The notes under the pieces were generated by a model, which saw only the letters and a list, made by a program, of their open reading frames with translations, made no database searches and was not told the origin of the DNA. A program made the position numbers and the translations under genes. Below, one piece after another: positions 1 to 7,261 of a DNA stretch of 9,276 bases. Origin of the DNA: Saprospiraceae bacterium. Lineage in GTDB: Bacteria; Bacteroidota; Bacteroidia; Chitinophagales; Saprospiraceae. Location of the stretch: contig JAJCYJ010000834.1 of the NCBI GenBank assembly GCA_029262975.1, positions 1 through 9,276 of the forward strand, read 5' to 3'. Numbering within the stretch: position 1 is the first letter of the stretch; every line of letters starts with the position of its first letter.

Positions 1-88
1 TGGGAAACACCCCGCAACTATGCGCAATATCCTGCGGACTGATCTTCAGGAACGTCTAAATTTTGCGGATGTCTTTTTAAAATTTTAA
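1..88 (+). CDS. C-terminal fragment of an unidentified protein (partial)
   Basis: Read from base 2, this frame is open from the left edge to a TAA at 86-88, giving 28 residues that include RNILRTDLQERLNFADVFLK. The composition (alternating charged and hydrophobic residues, helix-like) looks like a real protein end rather than a shadow frame. It would meet parC tail to tail, overlapping its last 12 bases. The other two plus frames stop earlier, near 42 and 59. I do not recognise the family, and too little is visible to assign a function. Without the upstream sequence the call is tentative. Confidence 0.4.
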   Translation, partial: GKHPATMRNILRTDLQERLNFADVFLKF

Positions 89-2719
89 TTCTATAGTATC
101 TCCCGGGAGATATTTGTCATCATCTTTCGGGTTTGTTTTAGACTTGGTTGTCGTCTTTTTTTCTGTTGCTTTGGTTGAAGACGTAATGCTGGGTTTCTTT
201 TCATCTTCGAGCAATTTGCTGCTTAGTATCTTCCATTCGCCCAGTTTATTGCCAAGCGCCTTCCATCCTTTGACATCAATAAATGATACAATATCCAATA
301 CTTCTTCTTTCTTCTTCCCACCGGTCTTATAACTTATCTGGACATTCGGATTTGGGTGCGAAGTAGCTAAAAATAACTTGGATTTAGCCGTTTCAGAAAT
401 GAATTTAAATCGCTCATTGGTTGTCGTCGTTTCAACTTGAAATCTCTTCACCATCGTCCAGCCTTTTTCCCCTTCAAAATAAATAGCAGAAATTACATCG
501 AATGCCACAAACTTCCTGACTTCCATCAACTTATTCATGTCAATCTTAGTGCTTATCTCAAGATCTCTTACTTCATATGTGCCGTCAGTATAAAGGGCGA
601 GAATCTGGTGACCTGTGTCAAATTCTCCAAGAAAAATTCCACGCTCTTCGCTATTCAGCCTTCCACTTACATCGTCCATCCAAACCTTCACAGCGCCAAG
701 TGATGACATTCCTAATTCGAGGTGCGTGACCTTTCTTATGGCGTATTTTGTCACAATATTCCCAGCGGATCCTCGACCTTTTATTCCGATCTCTTCAAAA
801 TCATATTCAAAAACCTTTTTCTTGGCAGCACAAGATGGTGATAATACGATCTGGACAATTTCGGATTCTCCATTTGGATTGGCGGAAAAATATACAACTC
901 TGTTACCATTTTCACTTTTTGCCAGATTATAAGCTTTGTCACGGGTCACCGCTTTGACATTAAACCTCTTTGCCATACCCCTACCCGTTTTTCCATCTGC
1001 GTAGATCATATTATAAGTCGTGCGATCATCTCCCTTCTTCCATACGGCAGCATGAAGGATATTTTTACCCACAAAAACCTTATCATCTATCTTGGTGACC
1101 TTACATGTGCCATCTTTCATAAAGACGATGATATCATCTATGTCCGAGCAATCGCTGACAAATTCATCTTTCTTTAGCCCCGTTCCTATAAATCCATCCT
1201 TTCGATTGACATATAGTTTCGCATTAATAGCCGCCACATGGGTTGCTTTAATACTTTCAAATGTAGAAATCTCTGTCTTCCTTTCTCTTCCCTTTCCGTA
1301 TTTTGCAAGTAAGTTTTCGAAGTATGCAATGGCATAGTCTGTTAAATGGTCAAGATCATAATTTACCTGGTCCAATTCTTCCAACAGTTTGGCCATAGCC
1401 TCATCATGCTTGAATTTATTATACTTTGAAATTCGCTTGATCTTTACTTCCGTCAGACGGATGATATCATCTTCCGTGATCTCACGCATCAAGCGTACTC
1501 GACTATCTTTTGATTTTGGTTTTTCGCCAGGAGTGATTACATATTGCTTTAATCCTTTGTGAATCAAGGCTAAGGCTTCTTCAAAAGACTCGGCTTCTTC
1601 TATATCACGGTAGATTCTATTTTCAATAAATATTTTTTCAAGACTGGAATTGTGCCATTTCTCCTCCAGTTCGCCCTTTCTAATCTCAAGCTCTTGTCTT
1701 AACAGGTCTTTTGTCTGCTCTGTCGATATTATTAACATTTCTTCGACTGTGACGAAATGCGGTTTGTTATCGATAATAATGCATGCATTAGGGGAAATAG
1801 AAACTTCACAATTAGTAAATGCAAAAAGTGCATCTATTGTCATCTCCGGAGAAACACCCGAAGGCAAGTCGATCAGTACTTCAACATCCTTGGCTGTGTT
1901 GTCGACAATTTTCTTGATTTTAATCTGTCCCTTGTCATTAGCTTTAACTACGCTGTCAATTAAAGAAGAAGTAGTTACACCAAAGGGAAGTTCTGTAATA
2001 ATCAGTGTGGATTTATCAGAGGCAGACAATTTTGCCCTGACTTTGATTTTTCCTCCTCGCTTTCCTCCCTGGTAATCCTCGACTTGAACTTGACCTCCGG
2101 TAGGAAAATCCGGAAATAGTTTAACCCTTTTACCCTCCAGGATTTTTATTGAAGCTTTAATTAGTTCGATAAAATTGTGTGGTAAAATTTTTGTAGAAAG
2201 ACCTACAGCAATTCCTTCTGCTCCCTGGGCGAGAAGAAGTGGAAATTTCATAGGTAGTGCTATAGGCTCCTTGTTCCTGCCGTCATAAGAAAGTTGCCAT
2301 TCTGTAGTTTGGCTATTGAAAGCAACTTCGAGGGCAAACTTTGTAAGACGTGCCTCTATATATCTAGACGCTGCTGCAGAATCCCCAGTACGTACATCAC
2401 CCCAATTTCCCTGTGTATCTATAAGTAACTCTTTTTGACCAATATTTACCATTGCATCACCTATAGCAGCATCTCCATGTGGATGATATTGCATGGTATG
2501 TCCGATAATGTTAGCCACTTTGTGATAGCGACCATCGTCTTTTTCCTTGAGGCTGTACAAAATCCTGCGCTGTACTGGTTTCAATCCATCTTCAATGGCA
2601 GGAACCGCCCTTTCGAGGATAACATATGAGGCATAGTCGAGAAAATACTCCTCGTACATATTATCCAGTGATATGATTTTATCATCATCCATCTCCATTA
2701 TTTCACTATTCGAGCTCAT
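77..2719 (-). CDS. parC: DNA topoisomerase IV subunit A (ParC)
   Basis: This is the breakage-reunion subunit of topoisomerase IV, which with ParE decatenates replicated chromosomes in an ATP-dependent reaction. The 880 residues match the usual length in Bacteroidota. The N-terminal core (about 25-465) has the GLKPVQRR helix (46-52), the YHPHGD segment (78-83) and the catalytic tyrosine Tyr120 in SRYIEARL, preceded by Arg119. Ile178 in GLSTKILPHN corresponds to the DNA-bending isoleucine. That variant, in place of the GyrA-like MATNIPPHN, is why I call ParC rather than GyrA. A coiled-coil-like stretch lies near 335-470. A beta-pinwheel C-terminal domain follows (about 500-830), with only degenerate GyrA-box-like motifs (IKGRGSAGN near 646; KGWKALGN near 817). 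It ends in a Lys/Thr/Ser-rich tail and LPGDTIELKF. The start is ATG at 2719; Met8 and Met10 are possible alternatives. parE is not the next gene upstream. The position equivalent to GyrA Ser83 is Ala84. Confidence 0.95.
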   Translation of the reverse strand: MSSNSEIMEMDDDKIISLDNMYEEYFLDYASYVILERAVPAIEDGLKPVQRRILYSLKEKDDGRYHKVANIIGHTMQYHPHGDAAIGDAMVNIGQKELLIDTQGNWGDVRTGDSAAASRYIEARLTKFALEVAFNSQTTEWQLSYDGRNKEPIALPMKFPLLLAQGAEGIAVGLSTKILPHNFIELIKASIKILEGKRVKLFPDFPTGGQVQVEDYQGGKRGGKIKVRAKLSASDKSTLIITELPFGVTTSSLIDSVVKANDKGQIKIKKIVDNTAKDVEVLIDLPSGVSPEMTIDALFAFTNCEVSISPNACIIIDNKPHFVTVEEMLIISTEQTKDLLRQELEIRKGELEEKWHNSSLEKIFIENRIYRDIEEAESFEEALALIHKGLKQYVITPGEKPKSKDSRVRLMREITEDDIIRLTEVKIKRISKYNKFKHDEAMAKLLEELDQVNYDLDHLTDYAIAYFENLLAKYGKGRERKTEISTFESIKATHVAAINAKLYVNRKDGFIGTGLKKDEFVSDCSDIDDIIVFMKDGTCKVTKIDDKVFVGKNILHAAVWKKGDDRTTYNMIYADGKTGRGMAKRFNVKAVTRDKAYNLAKSENGNRVVYFSANPNGESEIVQIVLSPSCAAKKKVFEYDFEEIGIKGRGSAGNIVTKYAIRKVTHLELGMSSLGAVKVWMDDVSGRLNSEERGIFLGEFDTGHQILALYTDGTYEVRDLEISTKIDMNKLMEVRKFVAFDVISAIYFEGEKGWTMVKRFQVETTTTNERFKFISETAKSKLFLATSHPNPNVQISYKTGGKKKEEVLDIVSFIDVKGWKALGNKLGEWKILSSKLLEDEKKPSITSSTKATEKKTTTKSKTNPKDDDKYLPGDTIELKF

Positions 2720-2735
2720 ATATCTGATTAAGAGG

Positions 2736-2743
2736 CAAATATA
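2736..2743 (-). promoter_or_regulatory. Candidate Bacteroidota -7 box for parC
   Basis: Read on the minus strand this is TATATTTG, an exact match to the Bacteroidota -7 consensus TAnnTTTG. It ends 16 bases before the parC ATG, implying a leader of roughly 10 bases. I found no convincing TTTG -33 element at 19-21 bases upstream, so the call rests on the -7 box and its position only. Confidence 0.35.
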
Positions 2744-2830
2744 CGTAATGAGATATCATAATTTGACTGTCAATCTGATATATTAATTAATTTTAATCCT
2801 CTATTGCCCGAGACAACATTGCTAGTATAA

Positions 2831-2851
2831 ACCCTTGTACTTTATGAGGGT
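2831..2851 (+). other. Hairpin with trailing T-rich sequence
   Basis: ACCCTTGTA (2831-2839) can pair with TATGAGGGT (2843-2851) around a CTT loop: nine pairs, two of them G-T wobbles. On the plus strand it is followed by AATATTTTTAATTT, which resembles a weak terminator. There is no recognisable plus-strand gene just upstream for it to end, so its role is open. Confidence 0.3.
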
Positions 2852-2897
2852 AATATTTTTAATTTGTGGATAGAAACTTGTGCCCTATTGATATATT

Positions 2898-2961
2898 TTC
2901 GTTACATTATTTTAATTTAAAGAGTTAAAACCTTATTAAATTTCGCATAGAATGTAACGAA
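2898..2961. repeat. Spaced 11-bp perfect inverted repeat with a nested 7-bp repeat
   Basis: TTCGTTACATT at 2898-2908 is the exact reverse complement of AATGTAACGAA at 2951-2961. Inside it, AATTTAA (2914-2920) is the reverse complement of TTAAATT (2936-2942), so the region could fold as a two-tier stem with a 15-base loop. It lies about 95-155 bases upstream of the start of the first cluster gene. It could be a pair of operator half-sites or a structured leader; the sequence does not distinguish these. Confidence 0.5.
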
Positions 2962-2963
2962 CT

Positions 2964-2996
2964 GATAATATTATCTCTCTATTTGATAGTATCAAA
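2964..2996. promoter_or_regulatory. Tandem GATA...TATC palindromes, candidate operator
   Basis: GATAATATTATC (2964-2975) is a perfect 12-bp palindrome. TTTGATA-G-TATCAAA (2982-2996) is a perfect dyad with 7-bp arms. Both share the GATA...TATC core, and their centres are about 19.5 bp apart, close to two helical turns. They sit about 60-90 bp before the ATG at 3055, where a promoter-proximal operator would be expected. No regulator gene is in the window, so the binding protein is unknown. Confidence 0.4.
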
Positions 2997-3054
2997 AATT
3001 TACTTGCCGGGTTTTTGCGATCTTTAAGAGCTAATAACAATCAACTGCATAAAC

Positions 3055-3807
3055 ATGATTAGAATACTTGCCTTTATCTGTTTTATCTGCGGAACTTTCA
3101 CATCAAATAGTCAGTGTTTAGATGACTTTTGGCATAACACCTCAGCCAATAGTATCTGGAAGTCGTGCAACGTAAGTGCCAGTCCTGTTGCAGAGTTGGG
3201 TCAGTCTCATTGGATTCTTTATGAATTTGACCAAATCCAGACCATTAAAAGTTTGAGGATCTGGAACATTAATCATCCTGAACAATTGACCAGCGGGGCC
3301 AGAAGAATACGTGTTGACATTTCATCAAATGGAACGACCTGGGACAATATGGGCATCATTGATGTAGGAATGGGCAGTACTTCCCGCACTTATCTGGGTG
3401 AAGAATTCGAAAATCTTGGGACATTTGACGCCCAATTTGTATTGCTGACAATTCTTCAAAATCATGGATCTGTTACATGTTCAGGATTAGCAGAGGTTCA
3501 ATTTAATCTTAGCGAAAGTACCACACCGACTGATGATGAATACTTATCGTCACTAGTAACTGTTTTTCCTAATCCTTCCTCTGATAGGTTCAATATATCT
3601 CTGGATGGTATCAATACTTCGAACATTTCTTACAGATTGGTAGATATGACTGGCAGAATACTGTTGCAGGACAAGGTCCAGACATCTGGATCTAACAATG
3701 AAATTGATATAAATGGTATTTCCCTTCCCGATGGAATGTACTCGCTCAGAATCGATACTGACCAGGGATCTATAGCTAAAAAGCTGGTCGTTGTACATCC
3801 CAGATAA
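3055..3807 (+). CDS. Secreted discoidin-like protein with T9SS type A sorting domain
   Basis: The 250-residue product starts with a Sec signal peptide (hydrophobic residues 2-15, probable cleavage around residues 18-20). Residues about 21-153 look like a galactose-binding/F5-8 type C (discoidin) beta-sandwich: WILYEFDQIQTIKSLRIWN, then RRIRVDISSNGTTWD, then a closing LAEVQF strand, with Cys38 and Cys142 placed where a disulfide could close the fold. Residues about 168-250 form a T9SS type A sorting domain: VFPNPSSDRFNIS, LVDMTGRIL, DGMYSLRI and KKLVVV. Family knowledge predicts export through the outer membrane and surface attachment or release. The ligand is unknown; a carbohydrate is plausible but not shown. 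It lies 70 bp before the DUF1800 gene on the same strand with no terminator between, so it is probably the first gene of the operon. The discoidin assignment is from pattern only; the sorting domain is firm. Confidence 0.85.
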   Translation: MIRILAFICFICGTFTSNSQCLDDFWHNTSANSIWKSCNVSASPVAELGQSHWILYEFDQIQTIKSLRIWNINHPEQLTSGARRIRVDISSNGTTWDNMGIIDVGMGSTSRTYLGEEFENLGTFDAQFVLLTILQNHGSVTCSGLAEVQFNLSESTTPTDDEYLSSLVTVFPNPSSDRFNISLDGINTSNISYRLVDMTGRILLQDKVQTSGSNNEIDINGISLPDGMYSLRIDTDQGSIAKKLVVVHPR

Positions 3808-3877
3808 AACATTTCGATAAATATGAATCAGTCTGCCACATATAAGAAATCCTTTAAAAGTCATAACAACCAATAAT

Positions 3878-5677
3878 ATGAATCGCCTGATATTTTCAAT
3901 CTGTTTTTTTCTCTTCACATGTAGTGTTGTGTCCGGACAAGTTTATTCAGATTATCTCGGTGCAGGACATGATCAGGGAGTTACTGTTCGAACAAGCAGC
4001 AATTCGGGATTCTCAATAGGCGAGAAAACAATAAATGGCGATGGTTTGGATGCCAGAAAAATGGCTGCATCAAGATTTCTATTTCAATCGTCTTTTGGAG
4101 GTTCAAATGAGGAAATTGAAGCATTGTCAGAATCGCTGAACTTCGAAAGTTGGATAGAAAACCAATTTAACATGCCTGTTACTTTAACATTACCCAAACT
4201 TTGGGAAGTTGATGAACGAGCCAGGATATTACACAACGCAGAAAATCCTGATGAAGATTATTTCGGACCCTTCAGTTTACATTTTCAATATGCCTGGTGG
4301 GAGAATAATTTTAAGTCAGAAGATCAATTACGTCAACGCATTGCATACGCATTAAGTCAAATATTAGTGATTTCTCTCAGAACTCAGTTAGGAGATTTTG
4401 GGGAAGGATTGTCAAGTTACTATGACATATTAGTACGCAACGCCTTTGGTAATTATGAAGATATTTTACAAGAGGTAACCCTGGATCCCAACATGGCTTT
4501 TTATCTGAGTCACCTGAATAACCCTAAGTCTAACCCAGAGATTGGTCTAAACCCGGATGAAAACTATGCCAGAGAAATTATGCAATTATTCAGTATCGGA
4601 CTGTATGAGCTCAATAACGACGGTACACGAAAAGTAGATAATAATGGGGACTGGATACCGACTTATGACAACAATGATATCCGTGGTCTTGCAAAAATAT
4701 TTACCGGGCTAAAAGGAGGAGCATGGAGTCGTCAGGCTTTAGAGTTTGTGCGTCCAACTGACCCTATAGAATTTGGTGCAGATATTTATTCAATAAGCAG
4801 GGAAGTGCCATTGCAAATGGATGAAGCACAACACGAGCAGGGCCCAAAGACCATAATTGGCAATTTTACCATACTGGGGAATGAAAGCGGTATGGAAGAA
4901 ATAAGAGAAGCGGTCCATCACATTTTTATGCATCCAAATGTAGGTCCATTTGTAGCAAGAAGATTGATTCAACAGTTAGTAAAGTCTAATCCGACACCAT
5001 CGTATATTAATCGGGTTGCTACTGTATTTAATGACAACGGATCCGGTGTAAGAGGAGATATGAAGGCCGTCATTAAGGCATTATTGATGGATATAGAAGC
5101 ACGCGACTGCCAGGCAATGGAAGACCCTTCACATGGAAAACTTCGAGAACCAGTTCTGAGATTTACACATCTCATGCATAGTATTCCAAATGACAGTCCT
5201 GATGGGTATTATTGGAATAATGGATTTGACTATTTAGAGGATACAAAACAGTTGCCCCTTTCAGCCAATTCTGTATTTAACTTTTATCTGCCTGATCATC
5301 AGCCGGTAGGCGATTTTTCAGAGGACAATTTATTTGCTCCTGAATTTCAGATTCACAATTCACAATCTGCAATAGGATATTTTAATCAGTCCACAAAATG
5401 GACAGAATGGCGGATTCTATTTTGGGATTGGTATGACAATACGCCTAATGTCGAGGTGGATCTAACACCATTCTATGCATTATCTGCAGACCCTGAAACC
5501 CTGATCAATCATTTTGATGTCTTGCTAACACATGGACGACTTTCTGATGAAACCAGGAGTATAATAAAGGAGGCTATTTCGGGTATTCCTGTATTCTGGA
5601 ATGATTACCAGATGTGGCGTACCCAGTTAGCGTTGTATCTATTTATGATCTCACCTGATTATGTAATACTTAAGTAA
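3878..5677 (+). CDS. DUF1800 family protein, Sec-exported
   Basis: This 599-residue protein belongs to the DUF1800 family (PF08811), whose biochemical function is not established. A Sec signal peptide (residues 1-20, cleavage near VSG-Q) supports the ATG at 3878. A short module at about 23-60 (YLGAGHDQGVTV ... GEKTINGDGLDA) leads into the family core: ASRFLFQSSFGG (64-75), LRQRIAYALSQILV (151-164), ENYAREIMQLFSIGLYEL (228-245), DIRGLAKIFTGL (267-278), KTIIGNF (324-330), HPNVGPFVARRLIQQLVKSN (352-371), GSGVRGDMKAVIKALLMD (388-405), GKLREPVLRF (420-429) and SVFNFYLPDHQP (465-476). The core is full-length. It carries no T9SS sorting domain; the neighbouring 250-residue protein does. The DUF1501 gene starts 13 bp downstream, the usual partner, so cotranscription is likely. 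A partnership in the envelope is inferred. Confidence 0.9.
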   Translation: MNRLIFSICFFLFTCSVVSGQVYSDYLGAGHDQGVTVRTSSNSGFSIGEKTINGDGLDARKMAASRFLFQSSFGGSNEEIEALSESLNFESWIENQFNMPVTLTLPKLWEVDERARILHNAENPDEDYFGPFSLHFQYAWWENNFKSEDQLRQRIAYALSQILVISLRTQLGDFGEGLSSYYDILVRNAFGNYEDILQEVTLDPNMAFYLSHLNNPKSNPEIGLNPDENYAREIMQLFSIGLYELNNDGTRKVDNNGDWIPTYDNNDIRGLAKIFTGLKGGAWSRQALEFVRPTDPIEFGADIYSISREVPLQMDEAQHEQGPKTIIGNFTILGNESGMEEIREAVHHIFMHPNVGPFVARRLIQQLVKSNPTPSYINRVATVFNDNGSGVRGDMKAVIKALLMDIEARDCQAMEDPSHGKLREPVLRFTHLMHSIPNDSPDGYYWNNGFDYLEDTKQLPLSANSVFNFYLPDHQPVGDFSEDNLFAPEFQIHNSQSAIGYFNQSTKWTEWRILFWDWYDNTPNVEVDLTPFYALSADPETLINHFDVLLTHGRLSDETRSIIKEAISGIPVFWNDYQMWRTQLALYLFMISPDYVILK

Positions 5678-5690
5678 GCGAGCGATTATT

Positions 5691-7112
5691 ATGAAGCATA
5701 TATCACGAAGAAAATTCATCGGACAGGCTGGATGTGCGGCCATGACAACCAGCACGATTCTAAATACCTTAATTAATCTTAAGGCCCTAAATGCCGCAGC
5801 TTTATCTGATTCGGATGTCATTGCCAGCGGAGATTATAAAGCACTAGTCTGTATTACATTAGATGGTGGGAATGATGGATATAATATGCTCATGCCTACC
5901 ACTACTGATGAATATGCTGACTATGCCAAAGTAAGAACCAACCTGTCTGTTCCCAGATCCAATATTCTTAACTTGAATACGCTGAATACCCCAGGCAGGA
6001 CGTTTGGGCTACATCCATCCATGTCGAATATTACAAATTTGTTTAACCAGGGGAAGGCAGCATTTGTGGCTAATATCGGGACATTAGTAGAGCCAATAAG
6101 TGTGCAGGAATTTTGGAATCAGTCAAAAAAAGCGCCATTGGGTTTATTAAGTCATAGTGATCAACTACAACAATGGATGACTGCCATCCCACATGAACGA
6201 ACAGCCACTGGTTGGGGTGGGCGCATTTCTGATATGATCCGTGACATGAACGAAAATCCGGATTTATCAATGAATATCTCCCTTGGTGGTACTAATTTAT
6301 TTCAGACAGGAGTAGAGAGTGTAGAATACTCTGTTGATCCCAATGGTGGTATTAAAGAAATATTTGGATATAATAATGACTGGGAATACAACTCCCTGAA
6401 GAAGAATGCCATTGATCAAATGCTCGACAGAACATATACGGATATATATGAACAAAAGTATGCCAATACCAATCGCACGGCCAGGGATGGTTGGCTCACC
6501 TATAAAGAAGCTTTAGAGCCGGTCTTTCTCAATACTGACTTTACACCAAAAAATGATGAATTAGGAGACATCACAAGAAGTATGGAATGGGTGGCTAAAA
6601 TGATGGCGGCCAGGGAAACCCTTGGATTTAAAAGACAAACTTTTTTTGTGAATTTTGGTGGATGGGACCATCACGATGAGGTAATAAATGCTCAGTCAAA
6701 TATGTTATCTGAACTTGATCACGCAGTCAATCAATTTCAGCAAGCCATGCAAGAACTGGGCACTGAAGATTGTGTAGTGACCTTTCTCATTTCCGATTTC
6801 GCAAGAACACTTCGCTCTAACGGTAATGGTACGGACCATGCCTGGGGAAGTAATGTAGTGTCGATAGGTGGTCCGGTTAAAGGATCCAGAATATACGGAA
6901 AATATCCTGAGACACTCGACCCAAATCAAAATGTTATGGATCTTGGCGGGGGCATAATTGTGCCTACAACATCGGCAGATTTATATTTTGCAGAACTTGC
7001 TCATTGGTTTGGTGTGTCTAAATCAAATCTCGAAACCATATTCCCAAATCTTATTAATTTTTATGATTATAGGACTGCCATGGATAACCCATTAAATTTT
7101 TTAACAATTTAA
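5691..7112 (+). CDS. DUF1501 family protein with twin-arginine signal
   Basis: This 473-residue DUF1501 protein (PF07394) is related to the alkaline phosphatase/sulfatase superfamily. The N-terminus SRRKFIG (5-11), followed by a moderately hydrophobic stretch, is a twin-arginine export signal, implying export of a folded, possibly cofactor-loaded protein. Motifs in order: LDGGNDGYNML (58-68, first metal-ligand Asp candidate), FGLHPSM (105-111), LLSHSDQLQQW (152-162), NFGGWDHHDEV (321-331), FLISDFARTL (365-374) and GTDHAWGS (380-387). The Asp and His residues of the last three are the likely metal ligands by analogy with the superfamily. The nucleophile is not certain; a Ser in SHS (154-156) is a candidate. 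Enzymatic activity of DUF1501 proteins is not established. The ATG at 5691 lies 13 bp after the DUF1800 stop, and the operon ends at the terminator near 7200. No Shine-Dalgarno sequence is visible. Confidence 0.92.
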   Translation: MKHISRRKFIGQAGCAAMTTSTILNTLINLKALNAAALSDSDVIASGDYKALVCITLDGGNDGYNMLMPTTTDEYADYAKVRTNLSVPRSNILNLNTLNTPGRTFGLHPSMSNITNLFNQGKAAFVANIGTLVEPISVQEFWNQSKKAPLGLLSHSDQLQQWMTAIPHERTATGWGGRISDMIRDMNENPDLSMNISLGGTNLFQTGVESVEYSVDPNGGIKEIFGYNNDWEYNSLKKNAIDQMLDRTYTDIYEQKYANTNRTARDGWLTYKEALEPVFLNTDFTPKNDELGDITRSMEWVAKMMAARETLGFKRQTFFVNFGGWDHHDEVINAQSNMLSELDHAVNQFQQAMQELGTEDCVVTFLISDFARTLRSNGNGTDHAWGSNVVSIGGPVKGSRIYGKYPETLDPNQNVMDLGGGIIVPTTSADLYFAELAHWFGVSKSNLETIFPNLINFYDYRTAMDNPLNFLTI

Positions 7113-7187
7113 TAAGGGTACAAAGTGGTTTTTTACGTCTTATTATAACAAGATTTAGTTAGATAGTTTTTTCATACAGTTTTGGTT

Positions 7188-7214
7188 AAAAGAGGTCTAC
7201 GGGCCTCTTTTTTT
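7188..7214 (+). terminator. Intrinsic terminator with C(UACG)G tetraloop
   Basis: AAAAGAGGTC (7188-7197) pairs with GGCCTCTTTT (7202-7211) through ten pairs, one of them a T-G wobble, around a TACG loop. A run of seven T follows or overlaps the 3' arm (7208-7214). C(UACG)G is one of the unusually stable UNCG tetraloops. It ends the transcript that includes the DUF1501 gene and separates it from the rhodanese gene starting 47 bp further on. Confidence 0.88.
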
Positions 7215-7261
7215 GTGACATTCATTACAGACATAAGCCGGAATGATCTTAACTTAGACTT

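Larger units (their letters stand above)
2720..3054. other. Divergent intergenic region, 335 bp, non-coding, rich in inverted repeats
   Basis: This AT-rich stretch separates parC (leftward) from the three-gene cluster (rightward). The plus-strand ATG frames I checked stop within about a dozen codons, and I see no protein gene. It holds the candidate parC -7 box, a short TTGAC-T-GTCAA dyad at 2763-2773, a hairpin at 2831-2851, a spaced 11-bp inverted repeat (2898-2961) and two tight palindromes (2964-2975 and 2982-2996). No TAnnTTTG box was found for the rightward gene, and no Shine-Dalgarno sequence precedes its ATG, which is normal in this phylum. Confidence 0.7.

Noticed and set aside
1650..2075. 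Plus-strand open frame of 141 codons inside parC
   Set aside because: It lies wholly antisense to the conserved parC core, with no independent support; it is a shadow frame.
2450..2485. Ala84 at the ParC position equivalent to GyrA Ser83 as an acquired quinolone-resistance change
   Set aside because: Alanine here is, to my knowledge, usual in ParC of this phylum, so it is not evidence of selection.
2763..2773. Short dyad TTGAC-T-GTCAA upstream of the parC promoter
   Set aside because: Five-base arms are expected by chance in AT-rich sequence of this length, and nothing else supports an operator.
2782..2791. Palindrome ATTAATTAAT
   Set aside because: Low-complexity AT palindrome, not informative.
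3808..3877. Separate promoter for the DUF1800 gene in the 70-bp gap
   Set aside because: No TAnnTTTG box and no spaced TTTG element; a weak ATATG/CATAT dyad is not convincing.
3553..3918. Minus-strand open frame of 121 codons across the end of the T9SS gene and the start of the DUF1800 gene
   Set aside because: It is antisense to the conserved sorting domain and signal peptide and has no recognisable protein features.
5691..5760. Cys15 in the Tat signal of the DUF1501 protein as a lipobox cysteine
   Set aside because: It lies too close to the twin arginines with no hydrophobic region before it; the stretch fits an ordinary Tat h-region start.
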